From: Heligmosomoides polygyrus polygyrus
Lineage: Eukaryota; Nematoda; Chromadorea; Rhabditida; Heligmosomidae
Direction: 5' to 3'
Assembly (NCBI GenBank): GCA_947396885.1
Contig: OX377202.1
Location: 868,001 to 932,000 of the forward strand
DNA: 64,000 bases
Below the pieces are notes generated by a model, which did no database searches, was not told the origin of the DNA, and saw only the letters and a program-made list of their open reading frames with translations. Numbering within the stretch: position 1 is the stretch's first letter; each line of letters opens with the position of its first letter. The translations under genes and the position numbers were made by a program. Below, one piece after another: positions 12,812-24,193 of this stretch.

Positions 12812-13451
12812 AGGGCTCCGCACACTTCTGCGGCGTTGCCGCAGCCCTATCCTTCAACATGGGGCAAGGACGCAGAGGCCGCCGGCAACGGCAGCCCGCA
12901 CCGTCCCGCACCAGCACACTTTTCCGGCATTGCCGCATCGACGGCAACAATGATTGAAATCATTGTTGCCGTCGGTGCGGCAATGCCGCAGGCAGAGACT
13001 GCGCTCTAGCCGATCGCGACGGGGAACAGGAAGTGGAAACACATGCGTCCTTTAAATTAGGAGATCGATTATGGCTATCAGCTGATTATTTCTCGAGGAT
13101 CCGGGCGACGTCTGGGTTGATTTCTCTCGTTGTTGTGTTGGATTTAGCTGTTTCGCTTGTTTAGTTTCCTTTTTCTAAGTTTAGTTTCCTTGGGGAGAGC
13201 TGACGTTGCCGGAGAGCTGATGACGATGGAGATTCTCAGCTGAGTTCTTCATTCGGGCGCGCGTCTCTCATCGGAGTGCGCTTTCCTTCTATGCGAGTAG
13301 GTCCCGACTGGAGTTCGCTGCGACGGCGCCGTGCTGCGGCAACGCCGGAGAACGGGCCGTCACAGTGGGGAGGAGCGCCGCAACTTGAAGGCTCCGCCCC
13401 ACTTTTGCCGGCTGCCGGCTGCGGCAACGCCGCAGAAGTGTGCGGAGCCCT
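12812..13451. mobile_element. GC-rich MITE with AGGGCTCCGCACACTTCTG ends
   Basis: A 640 bp element. It has inverted ends of about 30 bp (AGGGCTCCGCACACTTCTGC... and its reverse complement) and flanking TTA on both sides (12809-12811 and 13452-13454). A second, nested near-perfect palindrome lies at about 12.90-12.99 kb (GGCATTGCCGCA... TGCGGCAATGCC). It is related to the element at 25441-25795. No transposase seen. Confidence 0.8.
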
Positions 13452-13569
13452 TTACAGCATCTCGCCCACATTATCATTGCTGCGCTTATGTTTCATGACT
13501 GCCAGTTGTTTGTCCATTTATATGTTGTATCAGTCAGACACAGGAGGCAGTGGACGCACAAACAGCTCG

Positions 13570-13980
13570 TGAATGGTGTACGCAGTGTCGTTCTTGAATA
13601 GCTTGGTTCAATCCCAATGAAGGGGGGGGGGCACGGCGGTCTCGGGCCGCAACGCATGTGTGCGCGTCCACAGGTTCACCATAGCGATACGTACAGGAAT
13701 GTCTGCGGGCTCCACGTATCGACCCACGGCCGCTGTACGGCTACCCTGTACGAATCGCCACGGTGAACCTGTCGACGAGCCTTTTTCTCGTCTTTTCGTC
13801 CGGCGTTTTTTCGTCTAAATTTCCTCTTTATCTCAGGAGGAAGACTGCAGTAGCCACAGTAGGGGTTCAGGTAGGCATGTTATGTTACAAGTATTCATCT
13901 CTATGTAGTGTTTCAACGTGAGTATGGAGTGCCCCCCCCCTCATTGGGATTGAACCCCTGCCTCCAATTTAAGTTCCACC
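13570..13980. repeat. Foldback repeat with tRNA-like B boxes in both arms
   Basis: The left arm has GGTTCAATCCCAATGAAGG and the right arm its inverted form (CCTCATTGGGATTGAACC), each next to a poly-G or poly-C run. The right arm on the minus strand also carries a TGCGCAGTGGTGGAA A-box-like segment. Between them lies another inverted repeat (CACAGGTTCACC... GGTGAACCTGT, about 13670-13770). The outer limits are approximate. Confidence 0.55.
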
Positions 13981-13999
13981 ACTGCGCACGTGGGAGCAA

Positions 14000-16150
14000 G
14001 GAGAGAGAACTGCTCGACCATTTTCTTACCATGCTGTGGCACCAAATGACACACCACAGGACCTCGGATTCCCGCACACACTTGCCTCGTGCCCACCTCA
14101 CCTGCTCGTCGTCTGGCATAATCATATCTAGCCTGATGAATCTGATAGGCTAATAAGCTGTACTATACCATTTGCCTATATCACACTTCATTCACTCCAC
14201 TTTGGTGCAAACCCAATCGGAGGGGGGGGGGGCAGTCCATTATGGATTGTTAATAGTAGCTACACGAAAAAAATGTACATAACACATGAACGATGTTACC
14301 TGATCTCCCTCTCTTAGAAATCGTCGATCCTAACCTGAACTAAAAAAAGTTTGTTACAAAACCGACGACGAAGAGCGACCGACGCGCACCATAAGCATAA
14401 AATAGATAGGCCGTGGTCTGATGCGTGCTGTCCGCAGGCGTCCCTCTATGTGTTGCACATGATGCGCGGAAATTTGAAAACGGGGATTACGTGCGGCGCA
14501 CCTGCATCCTCTTCATAGTTTTGTAACGAAATTTTTTTATATTTCAGGCCAAAATCTACGAATCCCAAGGAAGGGAGATCAGGTAAGGTCGTTCGTGTGT
14601 TATGTTGCATGTATTTGTCCGTAAACTGGTGAACATTTACATGTCATTATGGCCTTCCTTCCACCCGATTAGGATTGCTCCTCCACTTCTTATGTTTAGA
14701 TTAATAGATGTGTAAAGGCAATGTAACAAAAGACATTTGCAGCGTATGCGATCCCCTTAAAGATAAATCTTAACGAACCACAATAGATAACAAAATGAGG
14801 TGCGTGCAAAGCACTATCATACTGCAACCGACACTAACAAACTGAAACACACTGTATTTACTTGGAGTAGATGTATCACTTCAGAGCAATCAGACAAAGC
14901 TAAACCGCTTGGATGATATGGCGGCTAACTTCAAGGGGCCAAGAGTCAATCACAAGCATCATGTCGGTCACAAGAACCAGAAGAGGCCACTTTCTCGAAA
15001 TTTCCCGTTTGCGTTAGTGAAGTAGTGTGCATCTGCATGTTCACCCTACTTCATTAACGCATGAGCTCACCGTGAACGTTGCGTGATCTGTAGCGAAAAC
15101 CACCTTGGCAACTGAAGCCGTCTTTGGTCGTTCTGACGGAATCGCAAAGGTCACATACAACAACATTCGTTGTGATGACCTCCCTAGTGTGTTCTCCTAA
15201 TCCAGGTATCAGAAATCGTCCGTGGTTTGCTCGTCCTGCGGAATATCCGCAAGACCACATGACATCGTGTCTGTCCTACGCCAGCAACAATCATCAAACG
15301 GTCACCGAACTGGTCGAGCGCGTCACAGAAAAGTTCGGAGTTGATGATACGGACACAATTGGGTGTCCTAGAACTGCCGCATGCCTCTTATAGTCACGCA
15401 CAGTATCTGTCGTGACGTTCGTCACGCTCCATCACGACTCTTCAATGGCACACTCGCTGGGAGGCGCTGTGGTCCCGACGCGCAGGGCATATGGTCGCGC
15501 GCACGCACCGCGACGCACTATAAACACCTTCCCGCGCGCACCCGGCAGTCTCCGGCTTCGTCGTGGCGCCGCGCGTCCGATCTCCGCTCCGGTACTTCAT
15601 CGTCAGCGCAGTGTCCACTCCACCAGGACAGGACGCGCATGGACGACAATTAGAGGTAACCGCAGAGGCCGACCGAGCCACCGCCCTCGAGAGCGTAGGC
15701 TCCAGGGAAGAGGCGAGGAAGGATCTGCGGCTTGCGCTTGGGGCTGACCCGTAGGTAACGTGGCGGGGCTCAGCCTTAACTCGCAGTTGTGCTCCATATT
15801 GATGTGCATTGTGTGTGGGTTGCCATGAAGTATATTGTCTAATGCGCATTGTCATGTGACTCGAGAGTGGGATGAGGTTTATTCTGAGCGCAGTGGTAAT
15901 GCTGCAGAAGGTCGGCTGGTTCAATTGTATCGCGCGAGTGATGTGAAGATGGGCGAGAGTCACAGGGGGCCAGCGCAGGTGCAGTCTGCGCAGGAGATCC
16001 TAAATAGCATCCGCATTGGCATGAGGTGTGCTTAGTCGGGGCAACAAGGGCCTCACCCTAACGTGGCAGATAATGTAAGAGCTAGCGCGCATGGGTAAGA
16101 CCTCGACTCGGGTTGTGCCTCACAAGTGGCCTCGGGTTGAGGGCGGCATG
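14000..16150. other. No supported gene
   Basis: A GC-rich block at 15.4-15.8 kb has long frames on both strands, but none shows a known domain, a splice chain or a polyadenylation signal. A poly-G run follows a CCCAATCGG motif at 14222, like the ends of the 13.6-14.0 kb repeat. Confidence 0.4.
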
Positions 16151-16154
16151 AGTT

Positions 16155-16360
16155 CTACCACCGGTGCAGCGGACTCACCCGGGGCACGACAGTATCCATC
16201 CATGCAGCTGGACCAATTCGACTCCATTCAATGATATCAACTCTTCCCTGCAGAGATTCAATTACCTCGCACGAACAACCCGTCAAAGAACCCGCATTCA
16301 GAATTGCTACGCCGGCCGTGCTTACTTTACGAAATTTTAGACAAGCTGAGTTGCGCTCCG
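16155..16360 (-). mobile_element. Fragment of a non-LTR retrotransposon (endonuclease start)
   Basis: The minus-strand frame reads VSTAGVAILNAGSLTG, then EVIESLQGRVDIIEWSRIG. This resembles the opening of APE-type endonucleases of LINEs, where family members have a TWNV.SL motif followed by RxxDIxxxQE. The catalytic Glu of the QE motif is not preserved here. Only about 60 codons are recognisable. Confidence 0.45.
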
Positions 16361-16593
16361 ATACCGTTCTCGCATCAGGCAACCTCGCATGCCTCTCACA
16401 TTCGCCAGCCTAGAAAGCGCCTATTCGATTATCCGTGTTGAACTCAGCACGCAAGAGCAAACAGACACCAGCGGCAGCCCATGGAAGGACGGATATTATC
16501 ACCCTGCAATCTGCGATGTACACTAATTCGAGTTCCATTAACACCCTGATCGTATTACAGCAATACAATTACTACAGAAGTACTGCTAAAATA

Positions 16594-17487
16594 TTAGGTT
16601 GACAACTAATTTCGTGGACTCTCAAGAATCTTCAGCAGAAGTATTTATTAACAAATAACTGATGACAATCTTTAATTAAAATAAGATCCCTCGGAACGCA
16701 GAAGTGCTTCCCATATATAAGGTAGCTGGTCTATCCTACGGCTAAAGAATTATTGTGCTTTTAAGGCCAAGAATCTTTGGAGGTGCATTTTAACCCGGTC
16801 CACGTTATTAAATCGTCTTCCAACCAAGAAGTACTGCACTGAACTAAAAATGTGGTAGTCAGTCGGCGCAAGGTCTGGCCTGTAAGGTGGATGAATTTGA
16901 CGCTCCCAGTCAAGGTCTTCTATTTTTTGAGGCGTCCGGTTCGCTACGCCGCCTCCGCTTGGTGGTGTCAAGAAGGTATTAACTTCTGGGAGCTCGTCAA
17001 GAACGGTTCCAGCATTAATGCTGTAATCTACTCTTCTTAATCTGACCGCGCGCAGACTGAACTCTGCTGGAATCTGTTCAGACAGATTTTCAGGAGCGGA
17101 ATTATCTATCAGCAAAACAACGCCAGAGCACACGTCACGAATCGGGAGCTTCAAAAAATCGAGGATCTTAGCTGGGAGCGTCCAACTCACTCACCTTACA
17201 GCACAGGCTGTGCGCCAAATGTGTAGAACCTTTATAGCACGCTGCAGCACTTCTTGGTTGGAGGACGATTTATTAATGTGGACCATGTCAAAATGCACCA
17301 CCAAGGATTCTTGGCTTCAAAAGCACAAGAATTCTACAGCTGTGGGATGGACCAGGTAGCTGATAAATGGGGAGCAGTGCCGCGTTCCAACAGATCTTAC
17401 TTTGGTTGAAAACTGTTATTTGTTATTTGTTTATGAACACTTTTGTTGAAGGCGCTTGAGAGTCCACGAAATTAGTTGCCAACCTAA
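16594..17487 (-). mobile_element. Snapback mariner: two inverted 3' ends
   Basis: An 894 bp element. Its terminal repeats start TTAGGTTGGCAACTAATTTC (left end has one change) and it is flanked by TA on each side. The two arms (about 16594-16950 and 17133-17487) are inverted copies of the same transposase 3' end. The left arm encodes on the minus strand HPPYRPDLAPTDYHIFSSVQ and FLVGRRFNNVD; the right arm encodes on the plus strand HFLVGGRFINVDHVKMH and AQEFYSCGMDQVADKWG. The ~180 bp loop holds a LIDNSAPE motif, like the second-Asp region of mariner. The N-terminal DNA-binding half is missing and the frames contain stops, so it is non-autonomous. Confidence 0.88.
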
Positions 17488-17708
17488 TAAATAAAGGTCG
17501 CTCACCGTGGTTACCTGCATTGAAACAATAGATGTTGTTTCCCTAAGTTGATCGTTGATTGTGTGTAGAAAATAAGGCAAAGTCAGATGAGCAGAAGAAT
17601 AGGGCCGCCGCCACGTTGGTCCTCCTTCATTCCGCATGTGCCAGTCTAGCATTAACCGAAAGCCTGGAATTTGCTGATATGAATTCCCTAATAGCTACGA
17701 ATGCTGGT

Positions 17709-17778
17709 CGCCTAATAAGCAATGGCTACATCATACGTATCGAACGATTAGGCGCTCATCTGCGCTTCACTATATATA
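17709..17778 (+). promoter_or_regulatory. TATA box and conserved palindromic block upstream of Trp-rich peptide 1
   Basis: TATATATA at 17771-17778 lies 50 bp before the ATG, so transcription should start about 20 bases before translation. Just upstream, CGCCTAAT (17709-17716) and ATTAGGCG (17747-17754) form an inverted pair. The ~80 bp around it are nearly identical to the second copy (24122-24167). Confidence 0.6.
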
Positions 17779-17820
17779 CAAGACATCAATGCGTTGCTCA
17801 CCAGTCGCTTCTGCTGTGAG

Positions 17821-18230
17821 ATGTTTCGAGGACTTCTCGTGGCCGTCTTTCTGGTATGCTAATTGCTATCCTTTCCTGGAATACGTTAATGTGTTATTTC
17901 TGCATTTTGGCCCATTCCGTCGCCTATTCCTTGTTCAGAAATCGGATAAAACTAATCTCTTCCGAAATAGAAATGCACCGCAGGATATAGAAGAGGAATA
18001 TAGGAAAGCTTTTTCAGATAGCATCGCTGGTCATCGTCAGTCGTGCTCGACCGAACCGTCTATGGAATCGTGTAGATCGCTACAATATACAACCTGACGA
18101 TATAGGATTCTACCAACAACGCCCACGTTTCTTCCAAGGACAGAGGGAGAGCAGCTTTAATAATCGAATGGAACCCTGGGCGTGGTGGAATGCGTACAAT
18201 CAACTCGAACCCTGGGCATGGTGGTATTAA
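17821..18230 (+). CDS. Secreted tryptophan-rich peptide, copy 1
   Basis: Two exons, 17821-17853 and 18018-18230, are joined by a 164 bp phase-0 intron (gtatgc...ctttttcag) and give 81 residues. Residues 1-21 (MFRGLLVAVFL|IASLVIVSRA) form a classical signal peptide that the intron cuts after residue 11. The mature part starts about RPNRLWNR and contains QPDDIGFYQQRP. It ends with two Trp clusters, EPWAWWNAYN and EPWAWWY at the C-terminus. There are no Cys and no dibasic processing sites. A TATA box sits upstream and AATAAA follows the stop by about 105 bases. The paralogue at 24239-24681 shares this structure. I do not recognise the family. It could be a secreted effector, antimicrobial or structural peptide; none of these is shown by the sequence. 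Confidence 0.75.
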
Positions 18231-18334
18231 TCATAAAGCCGCTGCCTGTATTAATGCTGTAGACGTTGATACAACAACTGGTTTCCGCAACGATGTCGAT
18301 GAACACTCCGATGTTTATTAACTGTTGTTTTGAA

Positions 18335-18340
18335 AATAAA
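18335..18340 (+). terminator. Polyadenylation signal of Trp-rich peptide 1
   Basis: AATAAA, 105 bases after the stop codon. The same signal stands at the matching place in the second copy. Confidence 0.7.
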
Positions 18341-18559
18341 CGGCTTTTCGTCTGCGAACTATGTTCGAGAAAGAGAAGGATCTTTGGCTAATCTAAGTCT
18401 CATTCGAATACTAGTGTAGGGGTACCTATCTCTTCCTAAGATGATGTGATCCATTTTGAGTTCAAGTGATCGTTTGCGTTCCTCCTAAATAGCACCTTAC
18501 TGCTAGATACGGAGGAACTCACTGATGTAGTGGGACCTAGATAGAATTTCACGATTTAG

Positions 18560-18910
18560 CAACCGAATGACGTTATGTAACGCCGGGGTGTTTCACCCGG
18601 GAGCTGGATGTCTAGGGTTGTGGCCTGAACCGGACAGGAAATCGATTTATTAGGCTTCTTATGGCACCAGCAGGGGTCGGTCCGTCCGCCTCTGCTGTGC
18701 CCGCGCTCCTCTCTGACCCGGCCGCTCGCCAGGTACCACCGAGACCAGAATTGCTCCGAGCCGACCGCTCGCGTCCTTGACACCAGTGCAGACTGAGCCC
18801 GGCGCGCCCGAGCCCCCTTTATATGGAGTTGCGCGCGGGAAAGGCCGGCCCCTAAGTGGACACGCGCCGCCCCCTGCCTCCGAATGGCCAGCGCTGGGCA
18901 CAGGCGAGGC
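18560..18910 (-). mobile_element. Possible solo LTR
   Basis: On the minus strand a TATA-like CATATAAAGG (about 18825) is followed some 170 bases later by CCTAATAAATC (about 18650). This spacing is like U3-R-U5 of a retroviral-type LTR. The termini and target duplication were not resolved and no gag or pol is present. It could equally be a short non-repetitive promoter. Confidence 0.25.
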
Positions 18911-19409
18911 GGACGGTGATCGATCGATCCCGTTGCTGGGAAAATAGATACAATGCAATAATGTACACAAATACAACAGAAAACTACACAGAACAACACA
19001 ATTAACCTATAAACAGAGAAATAAACAATGACACATCAAAAAGATCACTACTGCGAGGCCTCGTGCCTCGCCCATCCTTCACAGTTAATCTTTCTTCAGA
19101 TGGGCTAGAAAAGCACCGCAAAATATTTAATAGAGACTATCGAAGAGCGTTCTTTCAGATGGCATCACTAGACGACATGAGACGTTGCCTACATATCAAT
19201 GTTCGCGACTCTCTTCTTGCTCATGGATTTCGGTGAAGCTCTTAAGGGGAGGGGATTTACACCTCATTTGCCCGCAGCGTCGCGTCGTGAAAGCTGTCAA
19301 TATCGATCGCCTGCGCAGTCTAATCAATATCGGTAACATTCACAGCACCACGCAGCCCGATGGCTGAAGTGAAAATTGTCTTATCGTCTCATTGTCTTAG
19401 CAAGACAGA

Positions 19410-19760
19410 ATGTTTCGCTCACTATGGAAGGGCATCGACCTCCCATGGAATTTTAAGTGAGGGCCAGGGTCATTAGAAAGAGCCCGGACTGCTGATTACG
19501 GATATGACTGTCAAAATTGCAAAATGAAATTCGTGAGAGAGTTGTGACCTGATGAGTTGGGTCGCCCGGACTGCAGGTTGGAGCTGGCGCGGGAACGAAA
19601 CGATGGGGCTCTGTAAGATTCTGCTGCCAGCAGCGGCTGTGGTGCAGGGGTAGTGTTGCGTTTTGTCAAGTGAGGTGGCTGGTTCGTTCCCACGGTTGAA
19701 TCTGTTTTTGCTCATCACGATCTGTCTTCAAAATGACCTGAAATTTTTAGCACAAATGAA
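19410..19760 (+). repeat. tRNA-like repeat, half of a split foldback
   Basis: TGGTGCAGGGGTAGTG (A-box-like, about 19640) and GGTTCGTTCCC (B-box-like, 19681) lie in the order and spacing of a tRNA promoter. The flank (CATGGAATTTTAAGTGAGG... GAGCCCGG... CTGATTAC) recurs inverted at about 22205-22290, so the two blocks look like arms of one large foldback interrupted by about 2.1 kb, including a LINE. Confidence 0.6.
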
Positions 19761-20445
19761 GTCTATATATATTTAAGAACATATTGACTTTATTTGTGCT
19801 AAAAAATGTATTGAAAAACTAGAGGTGTTTCTAACAACTTAGCATTTATGAAACAAAGCAAAAAATGTGTGAAGCAAGCATGTGCCGAATGTGTTCTTCA
19901 CACACTGCACATTTTATACAGAAATGCAGCCTCTCTACAACCAGCAACAATACAGTCAATCGTACCGAGATCAAACATATGCTCACCATGACGATAATCA
20001 TCTTCATTGAAGGATTCAATGAAGATGAATTATCGTCATCGTCCCCATTCGGCGTCCTCCGGAGGTGGTATTCTATTCTGCGCGTGTTTGAGTCGTGGTT
20101 TCTTCCTTCGGGAGAGTTTTCTCTTTCTTCTTTTCCTGGTGCGTGTCCTTGTAGATTCAGTCTTGTACATAATTTGTCGTTTCTCATGTATCGTGCGTGC
20201 TAACTGTGTAGCAGTGCTGTTATCGTTTATGGTGTTGTTGTCACATCTCATTGTTCTTTATATATCCTGCTGTCATGCTGTATTCTGATCACATGTGCTC
20301 TATTATTGCCTTGTTTCGTCTTGCCATTTCCTCATGTGGGTTCCGGTCTCTTCCCAAAGTGGGGTTTCACTCTGATCATCATTCCTAGTGTTTTTGCAGG
20401 TGCATTCAGCTACATTATGCCTCTTGTAGTGTTGTTCTTGTTCGT

Positions 20446-20476
20446 ATTTATTTATTTATTTATTTATTTATTTATT
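20446..20476 (-). repeat. (TAAA)n tail of LINE
   Basis: Seven tandem TTTA units on the plus strand, so TAAA on the minus. The run stands at the 3' side of the minus-strand reverse-transcriptase fragment, where many non-LTR elements carry such a tail. Confidence 0.7.
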
Positions 20477-21270
20477 CATGACGTGAGCTAAGGCCACACG
20501 TGAAAGTACAAAGTTAGAATAAAAACGCATAAACTCAATCAAAAACAAACGAATACAACCGAAGGCACTCATTGCATACGTAAAAGCAGCTTCTTGAAAC
20601 CGTGCAAGGATAGACCTAAGACTTCTTCATTTGTGCTCAAAATGTGGTTAAACTCCTTTAAATTTCTGTAGGTGAAAACCTTGCTCGGGCTCGCGATTTT
20701 GCCACCGAAACATAAAGTCTGAGCTTCCCTCTTATGTTTCTTGCCAGCCTAGTGCCAAAAAAGTTGAGTGGGTTTATAGAAACCCTACCAGTGAGTATCT
20801 TAAACATCATGAGGAGGTCAGCTCTTTTCCTTCTTATGAAAAGGCTTGGTAATCCTAACATTTCCGCTCTTTCGGCACCATTTGGCATCTGATAATAGTT
20901 ATTCCCGTAGCACCTCATCATCAGCTTACGAGTGAAACTATTCTGAGCATTTTCTAGAAGAAGAATGTTTTTTCTCTTCGAAGGATTAAAAACTGTTGTC
21001 CCACACTCTACCATGGGTCTCACGTATGTCTTATACGCCCGCAGAACGATTTGAGGATCTTTGCTCTTCAGTGCTTTAAAAAGGTTGTAGATGAGGTAGT
21101 TAGCTTTCTTGGCCAATGCTTTATGATGCAAGTCAAAACTGAGGTCCTTAGATATTAGGAAGCCAAGATCGCGAATGTCAGCAGTTCTTTCTAATGTGAT
21201 ACCTCTTAGCTTGTAAGATGGGGTTACGACAGTGCGATTGGTTCCAACGACAAAGCATTTAGATTTTTCT
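20446..21270 (-). mobile_element. 5'-truncated LINE, reverse transcriptase C-terminal part
   Basis: The minus-strand frame runs from about 21265 to the stop at 20658. It contains GITLERTADIRDLGFLISKD, then KALAKKANYLIYNLFKAL, AYKTYVRPMVECGTTVFNPS, LLENAQNSFTRKL, LGLPSLFIRRKRADLLMMFK and a closing R/K-rich segment. This order matches the region after the YxDD motif in CR1/jockey-like reverse transcriptases. The catalytic domain and endonuclease are absent, so it is a 5'-truncated copy. A 180 bp 3' UTR ends at a (TAAA)n tail. The visible frame is uninterrupted, so it is fairly young. Confidence 0.82.
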
Positions 21271-21929
21271 GCTGCTAGAGGTAGTTCCCATTTCCCATAT
21301 GAAGTTCATTTGCCTTGTCTTGTATTGTTCCGCGTAGTAATAGTCATATTTTCCATGCATATCATTCAGAATCATCTTATCGCTTCACCGTCGGTGTTAT
21401 TGTTTGGTTTTTGTTATTCGCGCGTGTTATTTTGTGTGTATTTAAAGATAAAAGTTTAATTACCCAAGTTTGAGCTGTGTCTTCTGGCGTTTGGTCGCCG
21501 TACTGTCTCTGAATTCACGTGGCAGTGCTATTTCTATACGTCAAGAAGCCCACTTCACACCAGGAGTGATAAACATGCCTGGGTGATCATCAATACACCC
21601 TGCTTATATCATGAGTATTCCAAGAAGTTACCTAGGGGCACAGAACCTTCGGTGAATCCGCGACAGACCCTTAAATAGGTTGCCTGGAACTATTGTAACT
21701 TCACAACTCCAGAGGTCGAGGAGAGGTTGAAAGCATTAGCCCAAACGACGCCCAAGGGAGTTGTTTGGAGAGCTTATGACGAATCTGACATCCGTTTTCA
21801 AAATTTAGGCAAATTAGAGCAGGTTACGGTAGCAATAGCCCTACTCACAATAGTCCCGGTTATCCCTCTGGATCATGCTTTAACCGCAAGGCTTGGAGCT
21901 TCGAAGTGAACCCGCTGCGGAAATGCTCC

Positions 21930-22300
21930 TTGTTTTTCTTTTTTGGAAAACCGCACATGGTGCCATAATTCAGAGAAGAAGGTCGTTTCGAAGATGAATC
22001 GTGATGTGCAAAGAGAGACGGCAGCCATGGGAGCAGAACCACTAACCTCCTCCCAGATGACCAGCAGCACTACCGCTGCGCCACGGCAGCTGCAGGCAAA
22101 GCGATCTCAAGAACATCCCTCACCGCTCTCGCGTCAGCTCTTACGCACGGTCGGTCCATGCAACTTCGACAAGTCACAACTCGCGCAGGAGTTTCGCTTT
22201 GCAATTTCGGCAGCAACATTTGTAATCAGCGTTCCGAGCTCTTTCTAATGACCCCGGTCTCCACTTCAAGTTCCATGGGAGGTTGAAACGCTTCCTTAGT
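21930..22300 (-). repeat. tRNA-like repeat, second half of split foldback
   Basis: On the minus strand TGGCGCAGCGGTAGTGC (about 22087-22071) precedes GGTTCTGCTCCCATGG (about 22042-22025), again A box then B box. The outer flank is the inverted counterpart of the block at 19410-19760. Confidence 0.6.
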
Positions 22301-22569
22301 CAGATCTAACGAGCAGAGACAGTTTGAAACGCAGCAGATATGCTATCATTTCCAAAATTATTCTTCCTATGTTCTCCGTTGGAGTCCTGCGGCAGAGTGA
22401 AATGCATCGCGTTATGTTGCACTTTACATGACGTATGCCGTAGATGAAGTGGCTGGCCGACAATGGTGGTGGCGTGGTTCGAGACGACCGACTGACCAAA
22501 ATGGGCGTACAGAGATGACTACTTCTGCGTCATGTAACGAGCGTGCAGGCTTTCGCACGCTGGGTCTCA

Positions 22570-23527
22570 CCTCCAGGGAATGCCTTCGGCTTCCCACGGG
22601 ACTTCAGGAAGGGACATCTATCATGTGAAAGACCTCGAAGCACTGATCACAAATATGTAGACCTAATTTGCTAAATGGATATCCTGAGCGAGTTCTGGCG
22701 GCGAAAGTCTGCTGCATGTTGGGCGCGCTCAAACAGCGTTGGGCGCAGTGTTGCGTAATCAGAGGAGCCGTTGGCCGCGATAACAGCTGCGGCGGCGGCG
22801 CAGTGGTAGAGAGCTCGCTTCACGCTAGGGTCTAGGGTCATGGGTTCTGTTACTGTCTGTGGTGGCGCTTTTGCTCTTTGCGACCTATCTTCGACGAGGA
22901 CCCGTAATCTCATTTTAGCACATTTTTGGGTAAGCGACTGATGGCGACTTCCAATTACGTCTATGACAATATTTGAAGTTGGAAACATGTCTCAGGCAAC
23001 ATTTTGTATGCACGACGTGAAGGATGTCGAAAATGTTATCAAATCAACTGCATCTGTTCAAAACTTTCTCAACACTGATTGAACGGCATAATATGTTACC
23101 TAAAACATGTTTGCAACTTCAAATATGCTACAGACGCAAATGCAAGTCGCCATCAGCCGTTCGCTCAAAAACATGCCAAAAATGAGATTACAAGTACTCG
23201 TCGAGAATAGGCTGTAAAATGCAAAAACGCCGTCACCGACAGTAATCGAACTTATGACTCTAGTGCTGTGAAGAGAGCACTCTACCACTGCGCCGCCACC
23301 GCAGCTGCAATCGCGGCCAACGGCACCCCTGATTACGCAACACTGCGGCCAACTCTAGTTGAGCGCGCCCAACAAGCAGCACACTTTCGTAGCCAGAACT
23401 CGCTTAAAAGATCCATTTAGCAAACTTCATCTACATATCTGTGATCAGTGTTTCGAGCTCTTTCACATGGTGTAGGTCCCTTCCCGAAGTTCCATGGGAA
23501 GTTGAAGGCATTCCCTAGTCAGTGTCG
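22570..23527. repeat. Foldback element with a tRNA-like module in each arm
   Basis: Inverted arms of roughly 430 bp (22570-23000 and 23095-23527) with a loop of about 90 bp. Shared outer parts include CACTGATCACA.ATATGTAGA and TTTGCTAAATGGAT. Each arm holds an A-box-like GGCGCAGTGGTAGAG and a B-box-like element (left GGTTCTGTTAC, right inverted GTAATCGAAC). No protein-coding capacity was recognised. Confidence 0.8.
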
Positions 23528-24121
23528 TGTGCCTCCGGTGTCTTTAGAAGAAGACTCAGAACAATTTCAGTACTCTACGTCTTCGGAATTAAGATGAACT
23601 AAACGATCTCTCAAAGTTGCGGACAGTGGAGCAGCACCACCTCGTTTCCTGCACCGTACAAAAACCAACTATTCTTCGCTACAGTGGTATCAAAGGACCC
23701 AACCAAATTCAACGTTTCCACGCGGATCCTGTTCACTGCGTTGATCCCAGCTCGCCAAAGCAAGCAGTGTCCTGTGGCAACCCATGGAGGATCAGGCATT
23801 CCCTCGATATTCATAATTTAGCTCTTCCCTTCGAATGACAGTCCATCAAACTGGTGGCAATTACAGCAATACAATTACCAGGGAAATACTGCTGAAGTAA
23901 ACAAAGGTCACTCATCGTGGTTACCTGCATTGAAACGATAGATGTTGTTTCCCTAAGTTGATCGTTGATGGCGTGTAGAAAATAATGCAAAGTTAGGTGC
24001 GCAGAAGAATCGCTAGGGCCGCCGCCACGTTGCTCCTCCTTCATTCCGCATGTGCCAGTTGAATATTAACCGACAGTCTGGAATTTGCTGATAGAATTCT
24101 CTAATAGCTACGAATGCTGGT

Positions 24122-24193
24122 CGCCTAATAAGCAATGGCTACATCATACGTATCGAACGATTAGGCGGTCATCTGCGCTTTGCTATATATATA
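24122..24193 (+). promoter_or_regulatory. TATA box and conserved palindromic block upstream of Trp-rich peptide 2
   Basis: TATATATATA at 24184-24193 lies 46-55 bp before the ATG. The inverted pair CGCCTAAT (24122-24129) / ATTAGGCG (24160-24167) and the DNA between them match copy 1 base for base. Confidence 0.6.

Larger units (their letters stand above)
16450..18470 (+). repeat. Direct duplication, copy 1 (Trp-rich peptide gene unit)
   Basis: Apart from the inserted mariner at 16594-17487, this unit (about 1.1 kb) is homologous along its whole length to 23755-24923. Both include the upstream block, the two-exon peptide gene and its 3' flank. Homology starts near a CCCATGGA motif and fades after GATCCATTTTGAG. 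Confidence 0.85.

Noticed and set aside
15412..15963. Long overlapping open frames on both strands (up to 173 codons)
   Set aside because: GC-rich DNA keeps several frames open together. No domain, splice chain or polyadenylation signal supports any one of them.
19630..19695. tRNA gene
   Set aside because: A and B boxes are present, but the acceptor, anticodon and T stems do not pair. The copy sits inside an inverted repeat, so it was called a tRNA-like repeat. The same holds for the copies at 22025-22087, 22797-22860, 23240-23300, 38690-38750 and 39030-39095.
20658..21131. Host gene encoding a 157-residue protein
   Set aside because: The sequence order matches the C-terminal part of LINE reverse transcriptases, and it is followed by a (TAAA)n tail.
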